From contig NZ_BCSX01000056.1 in the NCBI RefSeq assembly GCF_001570425.1, positions 124,001 through 188,000 of the forward strand: DNA of 64,000 nucleotides. The letters are read 5' to 3'. The position numbers and the translations under genes were made by a program. This stretch comes from Mycolicibacterium brisbanense (lineage in GTDB: Bacteria; Actinomycetota; Actinomycetes; Mycobacteriales; Mycobacteriaceae). Of this stretch, positions 8,538-17,361 are shown in pieces (positions within the stretch are counted from its first letter, which is position 1; every line of letters begins with the position of its first letter). The notes beneath the pieces were generated by a model, which was not told the origin of the DNA, searched no databases, and saw only the letters and a program-made list of their open reading frames with translations.

Positions 8538-9800
8538 ATGCGCAATATCACCCGCAACGCCGCGGACATGACACCGCTGTCCAGCACAACAGCATGGACC
8601 ATGTTCGCCGCAGTTCTGCTGGCTTACTCGGTCAATGCCATGGACCGGATGATCTTTCCAGTACTACTCACAGACATCCGCACCGAATACCAATTCGAAC
8701 TGTCCCTGGCCGGCTTGCAGTCCACCATGTTCGCGCTGGGTATGGGGCTCACCGGCGTCCCCCTCGGATACGCGCTGCAGCGCTACGGCCGAAAAAGCAC
8801 CATTATCGCGGGTACGGCGCTGTTCTCGCTGGCAACTCTGCTGACGGTCGTCAGCTTGGGATTTGCCGACATGCTGCTGTGGCGTGTGGCTTCCGGTGTC
8901 GGCGAAGCGATGCAGCTGGGCGCCATTCTCACCGTTGCCTCCACCGCCTTTCCCCAGCGACGCGGCGTGGCGATCGGAGCGGTCAATACGGCCTTTGCCC
9001 TCGGTTCTGTCGTGGGACCACTTCTGGGCGTCGCGCTGCTGGAGCGCTACCACACGTGGCGTGCTCCGATGATCTGTTTTGCGATGCTTGGCCTGGCGTT
9101 GGCCGTGATGGTCGCGTTTGTAGTGTCCCCGCGGCTCACCGAGCTCAACCCTGAGCCGACCGACGACGCACAACCACGCGGCGGAGACGGTCCATCACTT
9201 CGAAGCCGAAACCCGCTCATCCTCGCCGGCGTGACCGCGCTGTTCGGCCTCATCGACTTTGGCTACATCGGCATGTACGCGACTTTTCTGCGCGAGCACC
9301 ACGGATTCAGCGCAGGCGATGCCGGCCTGGCAGTGAGTCTGTCCGGTCTGGCTGCCTTCGCATCGCCCCTAGGAGGATGGTTGACCGACCGCTTGAATCC
9401 GAAAGTCTTCATCACCGCCCTCTGTTTGATGCAGGCCGTGGCCGGTGCAGCGCTGTTCGCCGGACCCGCAGAAGTGTGGTGGCAGTGCGCCTGGTCTCTC
9501 ATCTTCGGACTCATCGCCAGCAGCGGGCTGTACGTCGCTCTCGCCGCATCGTTGGTGAGAAGCGTCGACCCTTCGCGAACCAGTCAAGCATCGGGCCTGT
9601 TCATCACGTGCATCTATATCGCCGCGGCATTCGCAGGCCTGCTCTACAGCGACCTGGTGGCCGCAATCTCATGGATCGCAGCCGGGCTTGTCCAAATCAG
9701 CGGCCTATCGCTGATCTGCGCCGGACTCACGCTTCTGCTGAACAACTGCACCGTCAATCACCACCGCACCGCAACTTCAAGGAGTCTGCAACACCCATGA
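8538..9800 (+). CDS. MFS transporter
   Basis: A 420-residue major facilitator with about twelve hydrophobic segments in two halves joined by a hydrophilic loop near residues 200-220 (NPEPTDDAQPRGGDGP). The first half has the MFS loop motif as GYALQRYGRKS, and the second half has GGWLTDRLNPK. It resembles metabolite:proton symporters for aromatic or organic acids. ATG 8538 is preferred to GTG 8532 for its spacing to GGAAG. Its stop overlaps the next start (ATGA), so it is translated together with the FAH hydrolase. Likely substrate importer of this island. Confidence 0.9.
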   Translation: MRNITRNAADMTPLSSTTAWTMFAAVLLAYSVNAMDRMIFPVLLTDIRTEYQFELSLAGLQSTMFALGMGLTGVPLGYALQRYGRKSTIIAGTALFSLATLLTVVSLGFADMLLWRVASGVGEAMQLGAILTVASTAFPQRRGVAIGAVNTAFALGSVVGPLLGVALLERYHTWRAPMICFAMLGLALAVMVAFVVSPRLTELNPEPTDDAQPRGGDGPSLRSRNPLILAGVTALFGLIDFGYIGMYATFLREHHGFSAGDAGLAVSLSGLAAFASPLGGWLTDRLNPKVFITALCLMQAVAGAALFAGPAEVWWQCAWSLIFGLIASSGLYVALAASLVRSVDPSRTSQASGLFITCIYIAAAFAGLLYSDLVAAISWIAAGLVQISGLSLICAGLTLLLNNCTVNHHRTATSRSLQHP

Positions 9801-10483
9801 CTGCAACACTATGGCCGTCCATTTCCCCAACAATCCCGGTGCTGGGCAACGACATACAGTTTCCCGTTCGTCGAATCTATTGTGTCGGAAGGAACTACGT
9901 CGATCACATTCTAGAAATGAAAGAAGGCGATGAACGTGACGATCCCTTCTTCTTCCAGAAACCGACCGACGCCCTCGTAGGATCCGGTGACACCGTGAAC
10001 TACCCGCCGGACACCGAGGAACTCGAGTTCGAAGGCGAGCTTGTCGTCGCGATCGGGGTCGAGGGTTCGGCCGTGTCGGCCGAGACCGCACTGGATCTGG
10101 TCTACGGCTACGCCGCGGGCGTTGACCTGACGCGGCGTGACCGGCAACGCGAATGTCGCGCGCAAATGCGCCCTTGGGAAGCAGGCAAATCCTTCGATCA
10201 CTCCGCACCGTGCGGTGTGATCACCCCGGCCGGCGGGTGGAACGGCAACGCGAACTCGACACTGACATTGTCCGTCAACGGCGTTGAACGACAACGGACC
10301 ACACTCGGGCTGATGATCTGGAACGTCCCCGAGATCATCGCCCAACTGTCACGTCAATACGTCCTCAAGCCTGGCGACCTCATCTACACAGGGACACCCG
10401 CAGGCGTCGGGATGTTGACACCGGGCGACATCGTCACCGTACGCATCGACGGCCTGCAGACGCTCACCTTTTCCGTTGACTGA
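9797..10483 (+). CDS. Fumarylacetoacetate hydrolase (FAH) family protein
   Basis: A 228-residue single-domain FAH enzyme. The family hydrolyses C-C bonds in beta-diketo acids or isomerises/decarboxylates ring-cleavage products. Metal ligands are visible as ELEFEGELVV (two Glu) and the Asp of AAGVDLTRRD; the C-terminal YTGTPAGVGML loop is characteristic. ATG 9797 overlaps the MFS stop. Size and motifs fit fumarylpyruvate hydrolase or 5-carboxymethyl-2-hydroxymuconate isomerase-like members, suggesting a late step after ring opening. Exact substrate is not derivable. Confidence 0.9.
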   Translation: MTATLWPSISPTIPVLGNDIQFPVRRIYCVGRNYVDHILEMKEGDERDDPFFFQKPTDALVGSGDTVNYPPDTEELEFEGELVVAIGVEGSAVSAETALDLVYGYAAGVDLTRRDRQRECRAQMRPWEAGKSFDHSAPCGVITPAGGWNGNANSTLTLSVNGVERQRTTLGLMIWNVPEIIAQLSRQYVLKPGDLIYTGTPAGVGMLTPGDIVTVRIDGLQTLTFSVD

Positions 10484-10499
10484 CAACCCCAGGAGAATC

Positions 10500-11378
10500 A
10501 TGTTGCCCTACGAACGTATCAGCTACAGCGCTATCACCGATCGCCCCGCACGTCGCCTCCCTGATGGCAAGCGCATGGCGGTGTGGCTGATCGTCAATGT
10601 TGAGGAATGGTCGCCCACCGAACCGATGCCGCGCACAGTGTTGTCGCCTCCGGCGGGTGGTGTACCGACCCCTGACATACCCAACTGGTGCTGGCACGAA
10701 TACGGTAACCGCGTCGGATTTTGGCGACTACTCAACGTGATCGACAAACACGAAATCCCAGCAGTTCTGGCGATCAACGGTAGCGCCATCGAGGCCTACC
10801 CGTCGATCACCGATGCCGCGCTGCATCGCGAGTGGGAGTTCATCGGGCATGGCTTCACCCAGAAGAACATGCAGAAGGTAGCCGACGAACGTGCAGACAT
10901 CCAGGCCACCACAAAGGCCATTCTCGGCGTAACCGGCCGCGCACCGCGTGGCTGGCTGGGCCCGGGACTCACCGAAACATGGGAAACACCGGACCTCCTC
11001 GCCGAAGAGGGCTACGAATACGTCTGTGACTGGGTGCTCGACGACCAGCCGACCGCGCTGAAAACACGAACCAAGCCGATCACCAGCATCCCCTATACGC
11101 AGGAATGCAATGACGTGGCGATGATGCTGATCCAGCACCACCCGGCCTCTGAATACCGGCAACGCGCGATCGACCAGTTCGACCAGCTCTACGCGGACTC
11201 CGCGGATTCAGCGCGAGTCATGGCATTGGTGGTCCATCCCTACATCATGGCTGTACCGCACCGACTGAGATACCTCGATGAAGCACTGGCCCATATCCGC
11301 AGCCACGACGACGTCGCGTTCATGACCGGCTCTCAAATTTTGGACTGGCACTTGTCCAGCGTCGGCGATCTCGCGTGA
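10500..11378 (+). CDS. Polysaccharide deacetylase family protein, PuuE-like
   Basis: A 292-residue NodB-fold protein. It has the altered motifs seen in the PuuE/allantoinase-like branch rather than in sugar deacetylases: VNVEEW in place of the first Asp motif, GHGFTQKN for the His motif, RGWLGPGLTET and a late VHPYIM. This branch hydrolyses cyclic amides or ureides such as allantoin, so it may act on an N-ring or linear amide here. ATG 10500 follows AGGAGA by four bases; a TTG at 10476 is less likely. It closes the island that starts at 6385, and nothing on this strand follows for over 300 bp. Confidence 0.85.
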   Translation: MLPYERISYSAITDRPARRLPDGKRMAVWLIVNVEEWSPTEPMPRTVLSPPAGGVPTPDIPNWCWHEYGNRVGFWRLLNVIDKHEIPAVLAINGSAIEAYPSITDAALHREWEFIGHGFTQKNMQKVADERADIQATTKAILGVTGRAPRGWLGPGLTETWETPDLLAEEGYEYVCDWVLDDQPTALKTRTKPITSIPYTQECNDVAMMLIQHHPASEYRQRAIDQFDQLYADSADSARVMALVVHPYIMAVPHRLRYLDEALAHIRSHDDVAFMTGSQILDWHLSSVGDLA

Positions 11379-11734
11379 TCCAAGGGTTATGCAGGAGAGG
11401 ATGTTTCATGCAGGATTCAGCGTTGCCTACCGTGGTGTGATCCCCGCGCTCAAAGCTGCCCCCGCGATGAGCATCGTGGCGGCGGTGGTTGCCCGAGGGT
11501 AGATCCACGAGTTTGCCGCGGAGCCCGCTCAGAGGTGCGCACGCCGCCGCTTTTCGCGGCGCGGCAGCGCATCATTTCTGCCAGCCGCAGATCAATTTCT
11601 GCCACCGGAATTATCCCGCTGACCTCCATGTTTGATGTGTCAGATCGGCAAGATGCACCACCTAACCGCCGACCGAAGGCGTCCGGGCCGCACGACTCGA
11701 ACACCGCCCGACGAATATGGAAGAAGGCACCAAA
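11379..11734. other. 356-bp stretch without a convincing gene
   Basis: Between the deacetylase stop and the small secreted protein I see no gene that I can support. Two overlapping tiny frames begin at about 11389 and 11409 behind an AGGAGAGG sequence, but neither looks like a known peptide. A minus-strand open frame across 11450-11950 has the composition of an antisense shadow. The stretch should hold the end signal of the island operon and the promoter of the gene at 11735; I cannot place either with confidence. Confidence 0.5.
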
Positions 11735-11905
11735 ATGAAGAAGATCGGATTTGGCACTCTGATCGCCAGTGGGATGGCCGCAGCGGTGTTCGGCTTCGCA
11801 GCGCCGGCTCAGGCACAGCCCGTGTCGCCAGTCGGACCGCACTACACCGTCGACAATCACGACGAGACCAACACCACAGGCGGTTTCGTCGACCTGCCTT
11901 TCTGA
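11735..11905 (+). CDS. Very small secreted protein (56 aa)
   Basis: The first 27 residues form a clear Sec signal peptide (MKKIGFGTLIASG then an Ala-rich core ending APAQA). The mature peptide would be only about 29 residues, acidic and without cysteine, ending GGFVDLPF. ATG 11735 has GAAGAAGG about six bases upstream; an in-frame ATG at 11717 is less suitable. A strong terminator follows at 11932. I know no function; it stands alone on its strand. Confidence 0.65.
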   Translation: MKKIGFGTLIASGMAAAVFGFAAPAQAQPVSPVGPHYTVDNHDETNTTGGFVDLPF

Positions 11906-11931
11906 TGCGCGGCCGCAAGCCCGCTCGACGT

Positions 11932-11980
11932 CCGCCCTGGACGGCACCACAGTGCGCCGGCCAGGGCGGATTTTGTTGTG
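11932..11980 (+). terminator. Rho-independent terminator
   Basis: CCGCCCTGG (11932-11940) and CCAGGGCGG (11961-11969) are perfect 9-bp arms with a 20-nt loop, followed by ATTTTGTTGTG. It ends the 56-aa gene and stands just before the convergent P450 gene. Confidence 0.8.
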
Positions 11981-11984
11981 CCGA

Positions 11985-13166
11985 TCAGGAGACGAATGTG
12001 GGCATCGCGGCCCACCCGCGGACCGCGGCGGTTTCCGACGCTACCGCGTTCGACCAGTCGACCTCCCACTCCGGGAATCGCTTGAGGATCTCTTCCATGG
12101 CGATGCGCAGCTCCAATCGAGCCAGCGCATTGCCCATACAGAAATGCGTGCCCGCGCCGAATGTCAGATGCGAGTGATGTTCCCGGTAGATGTCGAAGAC
12201 GTCCCCGTCGGGCGCAAACCTGCGGTGGTCGCGGTTGGCTGCGCCGACCAACAGCAGCATCGCCGAACCTTCCGGCACGGTGTGGCCGTAGTACTCGACG
12301 TCACGGCTGACGTAGCGGGCGAGCTGCAGCGCCGGTGGTTCCCAGCGCAGAATCTCCTCGATCGCCTGGGGTATCAGTCCAGGGTTCAGGGCTAGGTCGC
12401 GCCGTTGATCCGGCACTTCGGCCAACGTCTTACCGGCCCAGCCGAGCAGCCGGGTGGTGGTTTCAGAGCCGGCAGTGGCGATGACAGTCAGATACAGGAG
12501 CAACTCGTCGCGGCGAAGCTTGCGCATCGTGCCGGTCTCGTCGGTGAATTCGGCATTGAGTAGGTCGGTTATGATGTCGTCCGACGGATGTTCGGCCCGC
12601 CAGTCGATGAACTCTGCGAACACTTCACCGGTGGCCAGCGATTCGACCGTCTTGCCCTGCAGCGTCTGCTCGCCGTGGGCGGTGATCTGCTGCTGACGAT
12701 CTTCGGGGATGCCGAGCAACATGCCGATGACCCGCATCGGCATCTGCTCCCCGAGATCGTTGACGAAGTCGAACTTGCCCGTCCCGACCAGCGGATCCAG
12801 GCAGCGCGTGGTGAACTCGCGGATCTGCGGTTCGAGCGCGAGCACCTTACGCGGCGTGAACACCCGTGACAGCAGGTTGCGGTGGATGTTGTGGATCGGT
12901 GGATCTTCGAAGATCAATGTGCCCGGCGGGATTTCCATGCCGGACTTGATGAGTTCCAGCAGGGCACCGCGACCCGAGATGAACGTGTCGTGGTCGATCA
13001 CGCCCTTGTTGACGTCCTCGTAGCGGCTCAGCGCGTAGAAGTCATGCTGTTCGTTGAAGTAGAGCGGGGCTTCTTCCCTGAGCCGGGCGAACACCGGGGA
13101 GGGATTCATGTTGAGGTCGATGTTGTAGGGGTCGTAGTACAGATCGGCTTCGGTTGTCGTGGGCAC
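11985..13166 (-). CDS. Cytochrome P450
   Basis: A 393-residue bacterial P450 mono-oxygenase. The I-helix oxygen motif is TAGSETTTR, the K-helix ExxR is in EEILRW, and the heme-thiolate loop is FGAGTHFCMGNALARLE with Cys as ligand. Length is normal for a soluble mycobacterial P450. GTG 13166 is chosen over an upstream ATG because AGGAG lies eight bases before it and homology starts immediately (DLYYDPYNIDLNMNP). No ferredoxin is adjacent, so it must share one of the four in this window or elsewhere. An 11-bp palindrome, CTGCTTAGCAG, sits 37 bp upstream and may be an operator. Confidence 0.94.
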   Translation of the reverse strand: MPTTTEADLYYDPYNIDLNMNPSPVFARLREEAPLYFNEQHDFYALSRYEDVNKGVIDHDTFISGRGALLELIKSGMEIPPGTLIFEDPPIHNIHRNLLSRVFTPRKVLALEPQIREFTTRCLDPLVGTGKFDFVNDLGEQMPMRVIGMLLGIPEDRQQQITAHGEQTLQGKTVESLATGEVFAEFIDWRAEHPSDDIITDLLNAEFTDETGTMRKLRRDELLLYLTVIATAGSETTTRLLGWAGKTLAEVPDQRRDLALNPGLIPQAIEEILRWEPPALQLARYVSRDVEYYGHTVPEGSAMLLLVGAANRDHRRFAPDGDVFDIYREHHSHLTFGAGTHFCMGNALARLELRIAMEEILKRFPEWEVDWSNAVASETAAVRGWAAMPTFVS

Positions 13167-13202
13167 AGCTGATCTCCTGACCGGATTGAAGGTGCTGTGC
13201 AT

Positions 13203-13213
13203 CTGCTTAGCAG
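13203..13213. promoter_or_regulatory. CTGCTTAGCAG palindrome upstream of P450 gene
   Basis: A perfect 11-bp palindrome upstream of the P450 start at 13166. Its core TGCTTAGCA recurs at 53118-53126, with a near copy TGCTGAGCA at 53107-53115, between another P450 and a TetR gene. This suggests a shared regulator. Confidence 0.45.
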
Positions 13214-13263
13214 GCTGGGGATTGCCCGGTCAAGGGGCGACCGCGAGGTGCGCGACGACAAGA

Positions 13264-14256
13264 TCACGGCGTGATGGGAGTACTGCTATCAGCCGAAAGC
13301 GCGATGAGCACCTTGCCCACGGCGCGCCCGTCGGCGACATGCCGCAGTGCGGCGGCGACCTCGGACAGGGGATATACCGCGCCGATGTGCGGCGCGATGG
13401 TCCCGCTCGCCAACAGGCCACGCAGCTCAGCCTCGTTGCGGGCGAATTCCTCGCCCGGCACGTCCTGGAACTGGAAGCCGAGAACGTGAACACCCTTGAC
13501 CAGCACCAGATTCAGCGGAATTCGGGGGATGACGCCGGAGGCGTACCCGACGGTGACGAACCGCCCTCCGCGCCGCAGCGATCGCAACGCCGGCTCGGAC
13601 AATTCCCCGCCGACCGGGTCGATGACGGCATGTGCACCGTCGGGCGCGGCCTCCAGCAGCGCAGCGCGAAGGTCACCGCTGCGATGGTTGACGACGGCGG
13701 CGGCGCCGTAACGCCGTGCCACGTCGAGCTTTTCGTTCGACGACGCGACGGCAGTGACCCGGGTGCCCAAGGCCGCGGCGAGTTGGACCGCGGCCAATCC
13801 GACACCGCCGCCCGCGCCGAGAATCACGACGCCATCGCCGGACTGCACGCGAGCCATCGAGCGCAGGGCGTGATAGGCGGTTCGGTGTGCCACGCCGGAC
13901 GCCGCGGCACTACGGTCGTCGACGCCGCCGGGGACCCGTGCCAGTGAGCCCGCGGGCACGCACACCTCCTCGGCGAACGCGCCGAACATTGCGGAGCCGG
14001 TCACTTTGGCGCCGATCTCGAAATCTCCTTCCGGACTGCATATCTCGGTGATCGTGCCGGAGAACTCGCTACCGGGGATGAACGGTGGCGGCACATGCAC
14101 CTGGTAGCGGTCGGCCACCAAAAGCACGTCGGGATAGTTCACCGCCGCGGCGGCGACCTGAACGCGTACCTGCCCGGGTTGCAGTGCGGGGGAGGGCAAC
14201 TCCTCGACTCGTACCGCCTCCGGGGGGCCGTACCGCGGGCAGACGGCGGCCTTCAC
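13264..14256 (-). CDS. Zinc-type alcohol dehydrogenase / NADPH:quinone oxidoreductase family protein
   Basis: A 330-residue medium-chain dehydrogenase/reductase. VKAAVCPRYGPPEAVRVEELP opens the catalytic domain, and VVILGAGGGVGLAAVQLA (about 140-157) is the nucleotide-binding fold. The zinc-ligand pattern of true alcohol dehydrogenases is missing, which fits the quinone or enoyl reductase branch using NADPH. GTG 14256 overlaps the stop of the kinase gene (GTGA), so it is the last gene of the TetR-FadE-APH operon. It may reduce a double bond formed by the preceding dehydrogenase; that is inference. Confidence 0.9.
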   Translation of the reverse strand: MKAAVCPRYGPPEAVRVEELPSPALQPGQVRVQVAAAAVNYPDVLLVADRYQVHVPPPFIPGSEFSGTITEICSPEGDFEIGAKVTGSAMFGAFAEEVCVPAGSLARVPGGVDDRSAAASGVAHRTAYHALRSMARVQSGDGVVILGAGGGVGLAAVQLAAALGTRVTAVASSNEKLDVARRYGAAAVVNHRSGDLRAALLEAAPDGAHAVIDPVGGELSEPALRSLRRGGRFVTVGYASGVIPRIPLNLVLVKGVHVLGFQFQDVPGEEFARNEAELRGLLASGTIAPHIGAVYPLSEVAAALRHVADGRAVGKVLIALSADSSTPITP

Positions 14257-15272
14257 CGGTAGTCGCTGGACTCGGCGAGGTCTGCCGCCGAACGCATCAG
14301 CTCGGTGACCACCGGGCCGAACGCGAGCAGTTTCGCGTCGTCGCCGGCACGCTGAAAGCCCTGCTCCAGCACGATTGCCAACTTCCACTTGGCCAGCACC
14401 AGGTAATAGTCGAGATCGTCGACCTGACGGCCTGACACCTCGGCATAGTGTTCGACCACCTGATCGCGTGACGGCATTCCGCGCATGTCCACGTAAGTCA
14501 TGTCGGACTCGCTCGATTCACCTGCAGGCCAGCTGTGCACCATCCAGGCGAGGTCCAGTTTCGGATCGCCGACGGTGCCCATTTCCCAGTCGACGATCGC
14601 GGCCAACCGCGCGGGTGCGCCGTGCCGGTACATGACATTGGCGAACTGGTAATCCCCGTGCATGAGGCCCGGTACGAAGTCGAGAGGCCGGTGGGCACGC
14701 AGCCATGCGGTGGCGACCTCGAGCCCCGGCAGGTCGCGGTTCTTGATGCGGTCGAGGAAGCCGATCCAGCGGTCCACCTGGCGTTCGTGAAAACCATCGG
14801 GCCGGCCCAGATCGCCGAGACCGTGTTCCTGCCAATCCACGCCTGCCAGCAGCGCGATACCCTCGGCGAGTTGATAGCTCAAGCCGGGCCGGGTGGCCAG
14901 ATCGCTGTCGAACGGTTCGGGCCAGCGGCCGCGGTGGTCCATCGGCGACCAGCCGTCGACGAATCCCATGAGATAGAACGGCCGTCCGAGGATCTCGGGA
15001 TCGGCGCAGACCCCGACTGCCGCGGTGTGCGGAACGTCGGTGCCGTCGAGCGCCTCGATGATCCGCCACTCCCGCAGGATGCCCTTGTCGCGGTCGGGCG
15101 GGGCACCCGTCGGCGGCATGCGCAGCACACAGCTCTGCTCGCCACGGCGGATCTCGTAGATCACGTTCTGAGTGCCGCCGGACAGAAACCGCGCCTCAAC
15201 CGGTTCGCCCTTGCCGGGCATACCTGCGGCATCCATCCAATCGGCAAGGCGCACAACGTCTATCTCGCTCAC
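14253..15272 (-). CDS. Aminoglycoside-phosphotransferase-fold kinase (ACAD10/11-type partner)
   Basis: A 339-residue APH-fold kinase. LSGGTQNVIYEI is the nucleotide loop, HGD at 205-207 in GLMHGDYQFANVM holds the catalytic Asp, and DWE at 228-230 is the metal-binding motif. It is not an antibiotic-resistance enzyme by context: its GTG overlaps the stop of an acyl-CoA dehydrogenase (GTGA), the same two modules that are fused in animal ACAD10/ACAD11. In those proteins the kinase phosphorylates 4-hydroxyacyl-CoA for later elimination. Here the split pair probably handles hydroxylated acyl-CoA. Confidence in fold is high, in substrate moderate. Confidence 0.88.
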   Translation of the reverse strand: MSEIDVVRLADWMDAAGMPGKGEPVEARFLSGGTQNVIYEIRRGEQSCVLRMPPTGAPPDRDKGILREWRIIEALDGTDVPHTAAVGVCADPEILGRPFYLMGFVDGWSPMDHRGRWPEPFDSDLATRPGLSYQLAEGIALLAGVDWQEHGLGDLGRPDGFHERQVDRWIGFLDRIKNRDLPGLEVATAWLRAHRPLDFVPGLMHGDYQFANVMYRHGAPARLAAIVDWEMGTVGDPKLDLAWMVHSWPAGESSESDMTYVDMRGMPSRDQVVEHYAEVSGRQVDDLDYYLVLAKWKLAIVLEQGFQRAGDDAKLLAFGPVVTELMRSAADLAESSDYR

Positions 15273-16570
15273 AGGTTTCCTACCTCAGCGTCGAGGTACT
15301 CCGCAAACTTGGCCCGCGCGGCCTCGCGCTTGCCGGGGATCCACTCGGTCGGCCAGGTGCCCTCGGTGGGTTGGTAGTCGCGCAGCACCTGGCGGGCCAC
15401 GGTGGTCTTGTGCACCTCGGTGGGGCCGTCGGCCAGCCCCATCACGGCCGCACCGGTGACCATACCCAGGAATGGCATCTCATTGGTGACGCCCAGCGCA
15501 CCGTGGATCTGCATTGCCCGCCAAGCGATATCGTGCAGCACGGTGGGCATCACCACCTTGACCGCGGCGATGTCTTTTCGGACTTTCTTGTAGTCGTTGT
15601 ACTTGTCGATCTCCCACGCGGTGTAGAGCACCATCAGCCGGAACTGCAGCAGCTGCGCGTAGGAGTCTGCGATGTAGCCCTGCACGAACTGCTTGTCCGA
15701 CAACCGGCTGCCCTGCGTCTGGCGGCTCAGGGCCCGCTCACACATCATGTCCAACGCTTTCCGGGCCAACCCGATGGTGCGCATGGCATGGTGAATCCGC
15801 CCGCCCCCCAAACGGGTTTGCGCGATGACGAAGGCCTTCCCTTCACCGCCGAGCAGGGCGTCGCCGGGCACCCGGACGTTGTCGTAGTGGATCAACGCAT
15901 GCGAACCCTCGTTGTCCCGCTCGCCGTACAGGCCGACATTGCGGACGATCTTCACCCCGGGAGTGTCGGTGGGCACCAGGAACATCGACATGCCCTGGTA
16001 GGCACTGACATCGGGATCTGTGACCACCATGACGATGAGGAACGACGCGGTTGCGGCGTTGGAAGAGAAGAACTTCCACCCATTGATAATCCAGTCGTCG
16101 CCATCGCGTACGGCCCTGGTGGTGAACAGCGTCGGGTCGGCTCCGGCATGGGGCTCGGTCATCGAGTAGCACGAGAACAGCTCGCCTTCGAGCAGTGGAC
16201 GCAGATAGCGTTCCTTCTGTGCGTCCGTGCCGTAGTGCGCGATGATCTCCGCGTTGCCGGTATCGGGTGCCTGGCATCCGAAAACGATGGGCGCCCACTG
16301 CGAGCGGCCGAGGATCTCGTTGAGCAGCGCGAGTTTGAGTTGGCCGTAGCCCTGCCCACCGAGTTCGGGCCCGAGGTGGGTGGCCCACAGGCCCTGACGG
16401 CGGACCTCGGCTTTCAGGGGATCCACGGCATCGCGCCGGCCGCCCGCCAGCGGGGTGAACTGCTGGTGCGGCCATACCAGGTCGAGCGGCTCGACCTTGT
16501 CACGGACGAATTCGTCGGCCCAGTCGAGCAGCTTCTGGTACTCGGGGTCGGTCTCGAAATCCCAAGCCAC
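15269..16570 (-). CDS. Acyl-CoA dehydrogenase, ACAD11-like
   Basis: A 433-residue flavoprotein of the long ACAD10/11 type. YSMTEPHAGADPTLF is the flavin/substrate loop, WKFFSSNA follows, and the C-terminus carries LADGPTEVHKTTVAR instead of the usual GTSE motif. GRIHHAMRTIGLA on helix G is typical of this subgroup, which does not use the classical Glu. GTG 16570 follows AGGAGG by eight bases. The open frame continues upstream through the TetR gene but that part is a shadow. It is translationally coupled to the kinase gene downstream. Confidence 0.92.
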   Translation of the reverse strand: MAWDFETDPEYQKLLDWADEFVRDKVEPLDLVWPHQQFTPLAGGRRDAVDPLKAEVRRQGLWATHLGPELGGQGYGQLKLALLNEILGRSQWAPIVFGCQAPDTGNAEIIAHYGTDAQKERYLRPLLEGELFSCYSMTEPHAGADPTLFTTRAVRDGDDWIINGWKFFSSNAATASFLIVMVVTDPDVSAYQGMSMFLVPTDTPGVKIVRNVGLYGERDNEGSHALIHYDNVRVPGDALLGGEGKAFVIAQTRLGGGRIHHAMRTIGLARKALDMMCERALSRQTQGSRLSDKQFVQGYIADSYAQLLQFRLMVLYTAWEIDKYNDYKKVRKDIAAVKVVMPTVLHDIAWRAMQIHGALGVTNEMPFLGMVTGAAVMGLADGPTEVHKTTVARQVLRDYQPTEGTWPTEWIPGKREAARAKFAEYLDAEVGNL

Positions 16571-16581
16571 GGTTGGGCCTC

Positions 16582-17232
16582 CTACTGGTGGTTGAATCCG
16601 GCGATGAGTGCGGCGATGTCGCACGTGACGACGTCGGCGAACGAGCGCTTTCCGTAGCTGCCGCCCGCCCAGTGCCGTACGCCCTCGCTGACGAGGATCT
16701 GCGCCAGGTGCGACAGGTGGGCGACATCGACGTGGCCGGCCAGTCGGCCGTCGGACTGGGCCCGGGCGAACAGGGCGCCGAACATGTCGGCAGCGGCCGC
16801 ATCGGGTGCCGAGACGCCGGCCAGGATGCGGTGCTCGTGCCGGTAGCCCTCGAGGATGGTTTCGATGATGAGTTCCGGAGGGTTGCGGGCCATGGACCGT
16901 TCCAAACTGCGCAGCCCTTGAGCGATCACCTCCACCAAGTCGTAGTCGGCGCCGACCAACGACTCCATGCGCCGCTGCGCTGAACGGGTGGACAACAGCC
17001 CGACCTCGAACAGCACATCCTCTTTGGCCGGGAAGTAGAAGTAGAACAGCGCGCGGGATACCCCCGCGGCGCGGCAGATGTCGGCGACCGTGGTCTTGGC
17101 GTAGCCGTTGGTCCGCCACAACGCCATCGCGGCCTGCACCAACTCGCGCTTGGTCCGGTGCGATCGGGCCCGCTGAAATGATGCTCGGCGCTGACTACCG
17201 TCAGCTATGGAAGGCGTGTCCGAGCGGGGCAT
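16582..17232 (-). CDS. TetR family transcriptional regulator
   Basis: A repressor candidate of 216 residues from ATG 17232 (an ATG at 17253 would add seven). The helix-turn-helix reads TTVADICRAAGVSRALFYFY followed by FPAKEDVLF. The C-terminal domain has no clear ligand clue. It is the first gene of the FadE-APH-oxidoreductase operon and ends 11 bp before fadE, so it likely regulates its own operon. No clear Shine-Dalgarno is seen before either start, which could mean a leaderless mRNA. I found no obvious palindrome right upstream; the GAGAGC-CGC-ATTCTC site at 17376 is nearer to the P450 gene. Confidence 0.88.
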   Translation of the reverse strand: MPRSDTPSIADGSQRRASFQRARSHRTKRELVQAAMALWRTNGYAKTTVADICRAAGVSRALFYFYFPAKEDVLFEVGLLSTRSAQRRMESLVGADYDLVEVIAQGLRSLERSMARNPPELIIETILEGYRHEHRILAGVSAPDAAAADMFGALFARAQSDGRLAGHVDVAHLSHLAQILVSEGVRHWAGGSYGKRSFADVVTCDIAALIAGFNHQ

Positions 17233-17361
17233 ATCGGGACTGTAACAGGGCATTGAGCTGGTGGAAATAGTCGACGTTCGTCTAACTAACTGTTGAATCG
17301 TGACCGCGGAACATCGTCGGCCCGCGCCCTACGTTGACGAGCAACCGACGCTGTGGAAATG

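Noticed and set aside
11389-11441. Tiny frames behind AGGAGAGG that could encode a short peptide precursor
   Set aside because: Neither the 10- nor the 37-codon version resembles mycofactocin or another modified peptide, and no maturation genes are near.
11450-11950. Minus-strand 166-codon open frame in the gap after the deacetylase
   Set aside because: It runs through the terminator and the small secreted protein gene and shows no domain, signal or start site.
14253-15272. Aminoglycoside resistance gene
   Set aside because: The kinase fold is right, but gene order and coupling to an ACAD11-like gene point to acyl metabolism.
15269-17119. A 616-residue open frame joining FadE with an Arg-rich upstream part
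   Set aside because: The upstream part is the shadow of the TetR gene in another frame; FadE homology starts at GTG 16570 with AGGAGG before it.
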